This document shows positions 40,001 through 50,373 of a stretch of 64,000 nucleotides of DNA, piece after piece. The first letter of the stretch is position 1; the number at the start of each line of letters is the position of its first letter. This DNA comes from Strigamia acuminata (taxonomy: Eukaryota > Arthropoda > Chilopoda > Geophilomorpha > Linotaeniidae), in NCBI GenBank assembly GCA_949358305.1, contig OX442320.1, positions 498,501 through 562,500 on the forward strand, written 5' to 3'. The notes beneath the pieces were generated by a model. That model did not search any database, was not told the origin of the DNA, and saw only the letters and a program-made list of their open reading frames with translations. Made by a program: the position numbers and the translations under genes.

Positions 40001-41132
40001 CACCCGATGGCCGGAGCTGTACGCCCTCGTAAAGCCCTCGGCTGAAAACATAGTCGAGTGCCTTTACGACGTGGCAATGCGATTTGGGTTTCCCAGAAAA
40101 ATCATTTCGGATAACGGCCCCCAATTCCGATCAAGAGTATATAAGGACTTCTGTAGAAAATTTAAAATGGATGCATCAAACACCTCCACGTATAATCCTC
40201 AGACAAACCCAGTCGAGAGATTAAATAAAGACATAAAATATGCGCTGACAGTATTCACCGATATTCACAATCGATGGGACGAATACCTGCGAGAAATCGC
40301 TTTCAGCATTCGCTCAACCGTGTCAAGAACACGCGAATTCTCACCGGCGTACCTCAACTTCGCCTGCGAATTAAGGATGCCATGGGACCCACGCGTTGCC
40401 GAAGCTGTTAACGTATTAGACCCATCGAGCCCACATGAGTACGTGTGCCGGTTGGAACAGACTATATCCGACACATACCAGCATACGATGGCGCATATTT
40501 TCAACATGAGAGAGAGAATCGCAGATAAAGAAGGCGATCTCGCTTTCGCGAACTTTAAAGTGAATGATCTAGTATGGAAGGAGGCACACACGTTGTCCAA
40601 CGCAGCGAGGGGCATCGCCGCCGGTTTAGCCGACAAGAGGGACGGTCCCTATGTAATTGTGGCCGAACACGGCGGCAACGCATACCAACTACGCCGCTTA
40701 GAGGACAACAAAAATTTTCAGTCGATACATGGCCGAGATTTAAGGCCATATCTGCCAGAGTTTCCCCAAGAAATCTGGCTGGAAGGTCAGACACACAGCG
40801 GCCAAGGGGGCACCGTGGTCGACACGTTCCAAAAAACAAATGAAACTGAAAATATAGCGGAGGACGAGGATGAATTCTTCGACGCCGAATCTCCGGCCGA
40901 CGAGGCTCCAGCACAGCCGGAGCAAGCAATTTCGGAGAGGGAGGAAGCAGAAGAAAGTACTTCTGAAATGAAAAATAAAAAAATTAGTAATGAGAAAAAT
41001 GCCAACACATCGGAGATGAACGAGCAAGTAGAGTCACGATCTACGAGCACGTCGAAAATCAACCTTCGACCACGACGAAGCAATAATCCGTTCATTCGGG
41101 ACGGCAAAGTCGTGGGGAAGAACTCAAAATAA
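36996..41132 (+). CDS. pol: Gypsy Pol: protease, RT, RNase H, integrase
   Basis: Open frame of 1,379 codons in -1 relative to gag, with no early ATG, so it is expected as a Gag-Pol fusion. Taking 37095 as residue 1: protease LLDSGADRSF near 80; RT with FGLVNAPSTF and YLDDIII near 428; RNase H with LHTDASKIGLGA near 575; integrase zinc finger (H-x-H...CSRCQAC) near 878-922; catalytic core with D in SIDLMGP (about 945), D in ISDNGPQ (about 1,005) and E in NPVERLNKD (about 1,040). The C-terminus is acidic then Ser/Asn-rich and has no recognisable chromodomain. All active-site residues are present. Confidence 0.95.
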   Translation, partial: LPSAGVAEINSASSAPATEIKKKKYHTGPAGHALAEAQIKDRIQTVPKKEEKVTLTSMQVRTKPEVDMDWTDLPFNLEVEPQTLRVFHCNVTKAHCETLCMLPVEIENQKLFGLLDSGADRSFISEDIVKDLHIGKKVAQVNANVELLTANGYVKPKGVVRIMIDWKGGNLSHPFIVLPSHDKVFLLGMDIMAKLKIQPNPITRSWNWISPEGERPVSVVPQKLLDEAKDKEEYGRGLRKFVQDYDFAAFTLELQRSNVVDTLVEEAALRVNEASLLRRVLRKHERILTKTPGRTTEATHEIVLTTDKPIRVPYKGMNPQKRDIVTQMCQDMLDKGIVTQALGEYAMRIVLVMRPGSEPRLCIDYRPLNAITVIDPIQMPSIDSILRELSPFKWVTTMDLSKGYWQVELKPEDKLKTAFYSPIGRLMFNVMPFGLVNAPSTFQKLIESVLGDMLHDFVWAYLDDIIITSDTFEEHIDHIDRVVSRLAKAGLHIHPGKSKFCRKELAFLGYRIGVEGIAIDPEKVKAINGFPAPEDIKGVQRFMGMVNFFGRLLSGLAEVAAPITDLLRTDKEFEWTVQCEAAFSTIKQMLADVEKMPLPDLNRPFVLHTDASKIGLGAALLQTHVYNGISQEVPCMFISRKIQGAEKNYTATELECLAVIWAVRKFRDYLEYTNFEVQTDHQALSWLMKLKEPSGRLARWQLELMACDITITYRSGKYNHVADALSRAPASDPQGPDDDGEDDTHLLYCPTPRRIWRLRKANELPVMGPEDRTFCGFWTRTYQPAGTNDSTSEIQSPPPGETHKTLLRAFTTKIEEKTQYAPPTRREFVEHQAADTKCQIITQYLLNGEFPEGMTNPHRRKQFVKEATSYLIDDELLVKYHPTFQDDLSGAGNSVKVVVPASLHTRLLWLMHGHPLASHSGVARTLYRVKQLFFWPGARQKITKFIRHCSRCQACRPRDKVARNAMSLGPYAPFDCLSIDLMGPKPTTGNKNMYILVIMDVATRWPELYALVKPSAENIVECLYDVAMRFGFPRKIISDNGPQFRSRVYKDFCRKFKMDASNTSTYNPQTNPVERLNKDIKYALTVFTDIHNRWDEYLREIAFSIRSTVSRTREFSPAYLNFACELRMPWDPRVAEAVNVLDPSSPHEYVCRLEQTISDTYQHTMAHIFNMRERIADKEGDLAFANFKVNDLVWKEAHTLSNAARGIAAGLADKRDGPYVIVAEHGGNAYQLRRLEDNKNFQSIHGRDLRPYLPEFPQEIWLEGQTHSGQGGTVVDTFQKTNETENIAEDEDEFFDAESPADEAPAQPEQAISEREEAEESTSEMKNKKISNEKNANTSEMNEQVESRSTSTSKINLRPRRSNNPFIRDGKVVGKNSK

Positions 41133-41500
41133 AAGAAAATGTGATAACATGGAGCGGAGGCCTTGTAAAATAAAAAGATTTACTTACGAGAGCTGCTGCA
41201 CATGTTGAGACGCGAAAATTTGGCTAAGTCCAAACTTCGCAACGAATTGTCGCAGTCACCACTAACAGACGAGAAGTTATGACGTAGCGGGCGACCACGT
41301 GACAACGAAACCACGCGGTCGACCCCGTAGCGTCATTGCCAGCACAACGGATCTCGCAAAATACGAGACGCGTTCGAGACCCACAATTCTCAGCGTCGAT
41401 AGGCCCAGTTTCCGACTGTTTTTAACACGACGAGACGTGTTTTTGCTTCTCCCCCAAAGAGAAAGACAAAGACCTCTCAAACAAAACTTCATTTATTGAA
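41133..41500 (+). other. Gap between gypsy pol and ORF3
   Basis: No gene is supported. A pyrimidine tract ending CCCCCAAAG (41451-41459) is a candidate 3' splice site for a subgenomic ORF3 mRNA, by analogy with spliced env messages of gypsy-type elements. Confidence 0.5.
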
Positions 41501-44500
41501 ATGGCCGATCGACGCAACCCACGATTAGAGCCGAGCGCATCGTCGAGAGACGAGAGCGACGGCCTAATCGTAAATGCAGAAGACGATGAGAATTGGGACG
41601 AACAACCGCCGTTGCAGGTAAATTAGTGTGATTTCCCCAGAGAAATCACATAATTCTTTGAATCTGTTGCATCCAACCCAGATTGGAGCGTGACTTGTGA
41701 CTGATATATTTCTTTCTGTTTTATTGTTGATTTAAGGCTGGCTAAAAACCCGAGAGTGGACCCAGATTCACCTCGGAGTCAAGGCCGCCAAAAAACTAGA
41801 ACAAAGGAAGTGTTCGCGGAATGGCGTCGTGGCAAACCAAAACCAAAACTAAAGGTTTTCTTTCTTTTAAATTTAAACATCGTAATAAATTAAAATACGA
41901 TTAGAGTTAAAATAAAAAAGTTTAACGTAAGAAATTAAAATTTAACGATCGGTTTTGCCTGCGACCCCTTCCAAAAAAGCGGATCACCTGAGTTCAAAAG
42001 TAGTGTTGGATCAGCGCTACGACGGCGGAGATCATCGCAGAACTGCGAAACAAGAAAATAAGACCGACGGCCGCAACAAAAGAAAGGAGTTGCTGCCACC
42101 GTCGATCTTGAGCATATTTCTGATCCCCATCGTTAACTGGGATTTATTATATTAATCTTGTGATCTAAAATTATTCAGGTCGACCCGCTAGAATCGTGGG
42201 ACGCCCTGCCTCCGACGGCGTCAACCGCCAACAACATCTTTCGCGGAGCCCTGCCGATCTACCTGCGGCAGGCCTATCCTGCGGAGACCAGCGCCTGGAA
42301 AATTCGATTGATGTATTCCAGGACCCTCGAAGAAAAATTCGAGCGATCGAAAACGCTGGTCGAGTGCATGACGAAGGAGATGAGGGAGCGAGTGGGGCCG
42401 CGGATCCCACCCGATGCGGATCCGCCGAGCCCCGTTTACTCCGGGTATCTGGAAGAGGCTTACCCAGGCACGGTGGCCGAGTTGCACACCTCCCACAGGT
42501 GGCGCGAGGCCCCGACCTTGGCAGCCCGCCAGAGAATAGTGGACGACGAGATCAAACGCTTAAAGCGCACCGAGACTCACGGAGTAACCCGAGTTCTCGA
42601 GAGAAACGGTTTCTCCCCCGAAGAAATCCGTAGATGGCTTCGCGACATCGAAGAAGATCATCTGACACCCAGATGGATACCGCCGGCGAATTTTACGGCC
42701 ACACAGTCTGAGATGTGGCAGTTATACCACGCTGGTATCCTGGGAAGTCGCCGCCATCACAGAAGAGCGAAGCGTCCGGCGGTGTCTGCTCCACGCGGAC
42801 CCGCACGAAGAAGACAGGCCGTCTCCCCAACAGAGGCCGGCCCGTCAACGAGTCGCGACTACCGCAGCCGCTCGAGCAGCTCCAGTTCCCGAACTCGAGT
42901 TGTCGTGCGCTCGGAGTGTCGCCGAGTAGTAACGCTCGAGCCTGCCTCGCCAGACGACGCGCGGGCTGAGCGAACAGTCGAATCTTCCGCCCACTGGGCT
43001 GCGAGGACCGAGACACACCAAGATCGAGGAAAGAAAAGATCCTCGTTGTTTATGGCGATTACCACACAATCGTCAGATCAGTCCTCGTCGCGACGAACCG
43101 TCTCATCACACCAGAGACCGGATTCCCCGTCGGACGTCCCCCAGAGGACGGTCCAACGAAGATCCGTCGCGGCCAACACCAGAAGGAACCGGAAACGCAA
43201 AGTACGTCAGAAGATGCGTGCACAATCCCTGATAGCCAAGGGATTAGAGAAGGAGCGAGAGATGGCCGCCGCGAAAAGGTCCGAACCCCAGAGTCTCGGA
43301 CCCACGGCTGGGCCATCCAGGCTCCAAGCGGAGATCGATTTGGGAGAATTGACGGAGGAACAAATGTCCCAAGATGAGTCGGATAAGGATGGACCGGTTA
43401 CAAAGCAGGATCTGGCCGTGGCGTTGAAGAACGCCTTCCGAGGATACGCGGCCAACCGGCCGTCGGGCTCAACACCGGCTGTGCCTACCGCGCTTGTGCC
43501 CCCACAGGTGCAATCGCGATGGCCGCCACTCCTCGAGGGTACAAACCCAGCCGTGACCACGTGGACCCCTCCCCGGATGATTCCGGTGGGAGATCCAACT
43601 CCCAAACGGGTCAGATACGACGACTTGCCCGGGTTGGGCCGTTCACCGTCACCCCCAACGCCACGAGTGTATCGACCTTATCGCAACGCCGAGTGGTACG
43701 CACAGCGAGAGATGGACGCCCGATGCCGGCGTGAAGCGGCCTATCCCCCACTCAGCGAGCTACAGGAATATCTAGCCGAATACGAGAACCCCGCGATTGC
43801 CGAGTTGGCCATACGACAGGCCGACGCCGCCCAAACCCACCACATCAATTGGGCAATCGAACAGATGCGGACGCTGTCACAACAATTCAGTGACAATCCG
43901 GACCGCGCTCACCCCTGCCATCGGAGCAGTTTGAATTTGGCTGTGACGAACGTACTAGCCCAGCTGCTATCCCTGGGCGTCTTCTTGGACAGTCGGCAAG
44001 CTATGGCGGCCTGGGCAATCGTCGACCGTGAGGGAGTTCACCTTCCTCGGGCGTTGTACCAGGTATGGGCCGGATGGACTCCTGAGCCCGCCTCGCTGCG
44101 CTTCGACCTGGCCAGAAATACGGAAAACCCAGGCCTACAGTTTTCAAAGATGCGTTCATTAGCATTCCGCTACCGGAACCCCGGAGTCCACCCTTCCTTG
44201 TTGCGAACAATCCGGGAGGTTCCGGAGGTACCAGGAACAGCGGCGAGCCTCCCACAGGCCATCGAGACCGCCCCCCCAGAGGCGGCGGTCCAACCATACA
44301 TACCGACCCCAAAGCCGGTATTCCCGAAGGAGAAGCGGCACGCGAATCGACCCATATTGATTCCGAAGCGTTCCAAGCGAGGACCCCGAACTCCTCCGCT
44401 GCCCTCTCCTTCACCACCAGCGGCAGGGCTGGCCGCTCTCTCTGCAGAGCCGGCTACGCCACCGTTGGAGAGCCCAATGGAGATTCCGCTTCCACCATCG

Positions 44501-44965
44501 CCTCCGCCGCCCCCAGCAGCGCAGCTTTACTTGAGGTTGGGAGTGGAATACCCATTCCTCCAGATGTCGGAGTTCACGCGACAACGCATCATTGACTCCG
44601 ATGATCACGGCGAGTCGATCCTCAAATGGCTGAACAGAGAGGCCCGATCCACCATGGACGCCGTCTTCCATCGCCGTATCCTACGGGCCCACAGAAAACC
44701 CGGATCGAGCGCCGAGTCGCGAAGGATTCGGCTCGTTCCAGACCGATTCCCTGCATCTACCCGGATTTGGATCCATGAGCGTACGGGGTTGATTGGCGAG
44801 CCAGTCGGCGGTCACCCGCAGTACTTCATCAACGAGCGACAAAATCCTGCGGATCTGACAACCTCTCTACCCCCGGATTTACCACCGCCGCCACCGGCAG
44901 TGCCACCAGTTATCCTCCGCCCATGCAGAGGTGTACTGCCGGCGCTTCGCAGAGGGGAACGATAA
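41501..44965 (+). CDS. Gypsy ORF3, unknown protein in env position, two exons (967 aa)
   Basis: Exon 1 (41501-41617, 39 codons, MADRRNPRLE..., acidic) ends CAG|GTAAAT and exon 2 (42179-44965) begins after TTATTCAG. They join in phase 0, while the unspliced frame meets TAG three codons past the donor. The intron is AT-rich between GC-rich exons. The protein is unfamiliar. An N-terminal globular part of about 230 residues is followed by an Arg/Ser-rich disordered stretch (about 235-400), a second folded-looking region (about 560-720), a Pro-rich linker (about 780-830) and a C-terminal tail. There is no signal peptide, transmembrane helix or furin-like fusion arrangement, so despite its position it does not look like an envelope. 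Nuclear or nucleic-acid-binding function is only a guess from its basic composition. Confidence 0.7.
41618..42178 (+). other. Putative intron of gypsy ORF3 (561 bp)
   Basis: GT at 41618, AG at 42177-42178, AT-rich core (41860-41950). An additional AG near 41735 and a GT near 41850 could define an alternative exon, but that exon starts with an in-frame stop in phase 0. Confidence 0.65.
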
Positions 44966-44998
44966 AATTTGAGATCGCTCCGATCCGAGATCGAAGCT

Positions 44999-45008
44999 GG
45001 AGGAGGGA
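44999..45008 (+). other. Gypsy polypurine tract
   Basis: GGAGGAGGGA two bases before the 3' LTR; primes plus-strand synthesis. Confidence 0.85.
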
Positions 45009-45010
45009 CG

Positions 45011-45832
45011 TGTGGTGACCCAGTTGGATAAGTGTCCCCCCAGGGCGGATACTTGTCCTCTGAGTCACTATGAATGAAGAGTCGTTCCCCCCCCGAGTTG
45101 GCTCCACCTCCCCATGGCAGGTGTGTGCCCCGAGGGGGAGGAAGCGGCTGGTGGTCAGCCCCCATTGGTTGATCGCCGGCCCTTCACCCCACTGCATAAA
45201 AGGCTGTGTTTCCCGCCTAAAACCAGAACTTACACAAACGACACCAAGAACACAGCAACTACCTCACCGTCAGGCCAACTTCAACTACAAGTTAGGATTG
45301 ATCGAGGATCGCTGAGTAAAGTGCAAACTGTAACTCTCACGAAGTCACTTGCGAGCTATTCCTGCGAAAGCACGAGAATAGCCCTTGTGAAATCACCCAG
45401 AATAATCGCCCAGACGATTATTCGCCGAAGTAAGTGTCCGAGTGCTTTGTAGGGAACCCCAAAGTTCCTAGACGAGGCCTCTGCGACGCTAAACCAAACC
45501 CTAGACAACAGGCACGGATAGAAGACTCGAAAGAGCATTCCACCGCGTCCGTGAAGACGAATCCGTGACGAATTAACGACAACTCGAGACGCCGCCTTTG
45601 TTCCGCCGACCACGCGGAATCGACGACGCCATCTTGAGAAATCCTTTGTTCGACGCTGACCACGTCGACTCTAGAATTATTACTGAGTGTATTTTAAAGG
45701 CATAAAGCCTGGTGAATAAATTACCTGTTTATTTACATACATTTGGTATTCATTTGGATATTTGCATAATTGATCACAGGTAAAGTATTACACGTTAGCG
45801 CTATTTAAACCTATACCAAGTAGGACGCGACA
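45011..45832 (+). repeat. Gypsy 3' LTR (822 bp)
   Basis: Same length as the 5' LTR with one noticed difference. AATAAA at 45715-45720. Followed by AACT and the resumed BEL-2 frame. Confidence 0.95.
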
Positions 45833-48753
45833 AACTTCATCGGCAAGATGACCGGTGAGATCAATCCGAGAGGATCGAAGACTGACGCCACCAAAGATAG
45901 GATACCCCTTCTTGTCCTGGTAATCTCAACTCCTTCAGGAATCCTAAACATGATAACATCTTCTTGAACTTTCCAAACAATACCCAACATCTTGATAATG
46001 TCTAAATCCTTAAATTCCTCTGCTCTCATATGAAAGTCTTCTCTCTTAAGCGCGTTGAAAACCTCAGCACTTGAAGTGGCCCACTTTACAAGAGGCAATT
46101 TTCCCTCATCTAGAATAGTTCGTAAATTCACGCAATGTTGCGTCGTCTTTGCAGCGTTATCGTCGCCGAACGTCAGGTCATCCATGTAAATGCCCTTGTC
46201 CAGGGCGTCTGCTTCCTTCGGAAAAAGGACTAAATATAGACGCCCCTGCGCTCAAATAACCGCGCAGAGCAAAAACGGGGATGAGTTGACACCGAAAGGC
46301 ACAACTATCATCCGTAACACAACCAAATGGTCCCATAAGTTTTGCCATGAATATTCGTTCTGAAAATATTCGTCGGAAACCCACAAAAATCTTAGGTAAT
46401 CGCAGTGTTCTAACTTGATCAATACCTGAAGAAAGGCTTGTTTAATGTCCGCTATCGCAACCACACAGTAAAGTCGGAAACGAACAATTACTGGCACAAT
46501 GTCCGGATTAAGGCTCAGACCAGGGTATAAGCAGTCGTTTAAAGAAGGAACTCCTTTCTTTGAAGACGACGCGTTAAAAACTACTCTAAACTTTGTTGTA
46601 TCTCTATCCTCCCTAATCACTGGATGGTGCGGAATAACATAAACGCCAGACTTCTTGTATCTTTCTGCAAGAGGTACTACTTCTGCGTGCTCTTCGCGCA
46701 CGTAGTCCCACATGGCTTTGTGGTAGCGTTCTTTGTGGTCACTGCTGCTGTCAATCCTTCTCAACGTGTGCGACAACTGATTCAATGCCAAATCCCAATT
46801 GGATTCCAACGAACCAATTCGCTCATTGAAAGGTAAGCAAACTTCATAACGACCATCTTCTCTTCTTGTCTTTGTTTTCTCGAAACGATCTCTAATAAAA
46901 TCGGAATCACGCTCGCCGGCACTAATACCAACGGCTTCTAAACTCCATAGCTTCTCCAAGTCTCGGTCTGTTTTAATATCACAGGTGTTGCAGCAAGAAA
47001 CGTCGCGCGAGCTCTCTGAGAAGACATCAGTCGACCCAGCTGCTCCTGATAACACCCACCCAAAGATGGTGTTCACCAAACCCAGTCGACCATCTAGGCG
47101 TTTGCGTCCATCCAAGCAGATTTCCCACCAGACATCAACGCCAAGCAAGATATCAACATTGCCTGCAGTTGAAGGTAAGTCCTCAGCCAATTCAAACCCC
47201 AAATTCTTAACTTTCTGAATAACATCTGGGCTGGCTATCCCATACACATGGGGTAAACTCTTTGCGCTTAAAGCTGTCACCTTGAGCTCTTTGGCTCCGT
47301 GTCGAGACTGAAGCAAGATCTTGTAGACGTCATAAGACGCCGACCCTGCGTTCTCCTCATTGAGACGTTGGGCTGTGGCCTCTATCGACCCACAACTCTT
47401 CAGCCGTATCCGGTCAGCTACGCTCTTAAGAATATAAGAACGGTGACTTCCAGGATCTAACATCCCACGTACCGTGTGCGAACCACCAGATTTCGTCTTT
47501 AATTCCGCTGTAAAAATCATCAATTGGAGCGTTGACGAGATCGCCAAAGAAACGTTAGCACTAACGTCCTTAGGCTTCTCTGCCCCACCTGGACTCGTAA
47601 CGATTGACTTCCTGCAAATGCTGGAGTGGTGTCGACCACCGCACGTCTTACAAGACGTCTTCAATCGGCATCTAATGGCCATATGTCCGCTTTGCAGACA
47701 ATTGTAGCAAAGCCGATTCTTTTGCGCAATGGCAGACTTGTCCTCAACGCTAATCTCTTTTTTGCAAAAGGAGTTAGCGTGCCCTTCTTTGCAAAAAATG
47801 CAAGTCGCTTTATCGACTGTCAACTTGGGATTACTCGAGCTCTTTGTCCCTTGAGCCAATGCACAAGTGGACATTGTCCCTTTTCGTTGCTCTTTTTGGT
47901 CGCTCTTATCGACCTTGTCCTTCTTAATGTGAAGGAGATTGGATCCCATAACGTCTTCTACTTGCTCTAGAAGCTTAACTTCTGTGGCAAAAAAATCCAA
48001 AATCGTCAATAAGTTTGATGATTTGGTACCGTGGGATCTGTAAAACTGAGTGACCATAACCGGCGGGAACTTCCTCAACACGTCAGGTGCTAAAAGAAAG
48101 CCCGCTGTCTGAACAGGAACACTTAACTGCTCAAGCACCCTAATGGTTGCAGACAACTTTGTAAGTTGCGCCTTCACCGCCTTGACAGGGTGTACTTCTG
48201 TGATTGGTTTCAATTCCTTGAGAGACTTGAGCAAAGCTGCCCTTTGCGCTTCGTCGTCCCCATAACTTCGAATCAATTCACTACGAGCTAAGTCGTAGGA
48301 TCCATCCACTTGTCTAAAGGTGGATATTAGCGTTGCTGCTTCACCTGTGCAGAATGACTGCAGGTATTGCAGCTTCTCTACTTCCGAGAGGTCTGAGTTT
48401 GTGTGCACTGTTGAGTCAAATCGATCCAAAAAGGACTTGAACTCAACAACTTCTCCACCAAACTTTGCTATTTCCAACTTTGGAAGTTTAGCGTTGCGAT
48501 TTCTTCGCGCTAATTGTGAAAGACTACTTTGTTGTGAAACATTAGTCTGATTCTGGCTTGTATTGGCAGACAACGTCGACGCATTTGCTGTCCAATGCGA
48601 CACAAATCGTTGCGCCACTTGGCTACGGTGCTTCAACACCGCCATAGGCGTGTAATAACCCTCAATCTCCTTAAGGTTGGTCATGTACTGATCTCTGGGT
48701 ATCAGTGGTTGCATCAAGTTCAGGTCATCAACCATCTTCTTAATCTGTTCCTC
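45833..48753 (-). pseudogene. BEL-2 Gag, protease and RT (5' truncated, one nonsense codon)
   Basis: The minus strand reads Gag (missing its first part), CCHC-like knuckles, protease with MLDPGSHRSY, the GVDVWWEI segment, RT with FRVVFNASSSKKG and, after a TGA at 46252-46254 in place of an Arg codon, the active-site stretch YMDDLTFGDD (near 46185). The frame is the same on both sides of the TGA. It is open right up to 48753, where the BEL-1 copy B LTR begins, so the start of gag was displaced by that insertion and then lost. At 45833 it is cut by gypsy. Confidence 0.92.
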
Positions 48754-50315
48754 TGTTGCAGGTCAACAAGACAGATAGAAAGGAATGGCGATGCGTATCC
48801 AAATTCAAGACACTTGAGCTCGCCCAAGGTCGTATGGCGTGGCTAGTACGAAAATCGCACTGGAGAGCAATAAATCCGCAACAAATGGCATTGTTGTACC
48901 GCTGGAACAATGTGGAGAACACCTGCACCAAGTATCCAATAGGTGGCAGAAACATAAGTTGGCCTGAGAATTTTTAAACTACTCACTACACATTGAATGT
49001 GTTTGAAAATAAACCTAAAACAAGAGCTAATAAAACACAACACATTTATTCAAAGGTTGGTTAATAACTGAAGAAATTACAGCAATTAGATTGGTTCTTA
49101 GAGAACCGCACATGCGCAGTACCGAATATGGCACGCGCCAGGCCGATAGCGGCGAAATACAGATACACGAAAGATTCCGTTACCATGGTAACGGAGGAAA
49201 CAAGATTACGGCAAAGTTGGCATTTGCTAAAAAATGCATTAAAAATACATTGAATTACATTGAAATGACCACAAGAATGCGGTGAACAAAAAAGCTAATC
49301 ACAACAATGTCCAAAAACACGTTAAACAATGAGATATTTGCAATAAACCGATCTCGGAAAGAAAGGATTGAAAATAGCCAATCACAGGCTTCGAATATGA
49401 CATAACGATCACATTTGAATTTCGATCGGTACAAAAGCACAAAATTATCAAAGAATACATACTGAATAATAACGCAATGAAAAAGTAAATGCAAATTATG
49501 TGATATAAAATACATAAACAACGATTACTAAATGTAAACAGTCGCTTGGGACAAACATGGCGACCGGCGAACATAACAAAGGTGTTGGATCAAACATGGC
49601 GTCCGGCGAACAAAACATCGGCGGCAAAATACACGTAAAATGAATGTAAGAACACTAAATGTATATAATCAATAAAGTATCGATTAAATTATAAGAATAA
49701 TTATCAATTCTCTTCACAAAACATCGGAATAAAATACACAGATTGAATAAATACGAATTTATCGGCCAAACGAACATTCCCGGCTGTGCTTTTATGGCAG
49801 ACGGAAACGAACGTTCAAACCAATCAAACGGAACTTCCAAAGCAGTTTTGATGCATCTAGATAGAAAGAGCATGCTTGAATTAGTCTAAACGAATGCCTA
49901 ATAAAATTCCAAGCGATTTGAAAAGTACTAAACAAAAGGTTAGAAGACGGAACCGTAACTTTACGGGAAACTGAAAAATGACGTCACTAGCATCGCAATT
50001 GTATGCTAGGTAACGAAATTTGCACCAAAACAGTTCGGAATCAACACAAACTCTCAAAAAACAAGTGAATAAGTCAATAAATGCACGGAATAAGATTTTT
50101 GAAATCAATACAAAGCATAAACATTACTGAATATTGAAAAGTATGAATAAAAATCAAGTCAAAACACTTTAATAAGCAATAAAAATCAGAAAAGTGAAAA
50201 AAATACCAATTAGGCAAAGGAAATTAAAACACTTAAAGATTTTAATAAACTCAAAGTAAATGGTAAAAATATTGACAATAAAATAGCACAACAATTTCTA
50301 CGCTGTCTTGCAACA
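48754..50315 (-). repeat. BEL-1 copy B 3' LTR (1,562 bp)
   Basis: Ends TGTTGCAAGACAG...CCTGCAACA in sense orientation. Aligns with 4980-6540 throughout with scattered substitutions. Confidence 0.94.
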
Positions 50316-50373
50316 GCGAATTGCCGGCGAGAGGACAGAGATGGAGAACCACGCAAAAAATCACAAAAAAAAA
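50316..50373 (-). other. Segment before BEL-1 copy B 3' LTR
   Basis: 58 bases, T- and pyrimidine-rich in sense, ending CTCTCGCCGGCAATTCGC at the LTR. It lacks a purine tract; compare 23061-23073 and 27574-27600. Confidence 0.6.

Larger units (their letters stand above)
32967..45832 (+). mobile_element. Ty3/gypsy retrotransposon with three coding regions (12,866 bp)
   Basis: Two 822-bp LTRs (32967-33788, 45011-45832; starts TGTGG, ends GCGACA) with AACT duplicated at 32963-32966 and 45833-45836 inside BEL-2. It has a tRNA-Pro-like primer site, Gag, Pol by -1 frameshift, a spliced third ORF in the env position and a purine tract. One LTR difference was noticed (G/A near 33712/45759), so it is very young and all coding regions are open. 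It is visibly more GC-rich than the surrounding DNA. Confidence 0.96.

Noticed and set aside
41955-42155. 66-codon plus-strand frame within the putative gypsy ORF3 intron
   Set aside because: No domain and no in-phase join to exon 1 found. It could be an alternative exon but is not supported.
41501-44965. Calling gypsy ORF3 an envelope gene because of its position
   Set aside because: No hydrophobic signal or membrane anchor is visible and the composition is basic and proline-rich.
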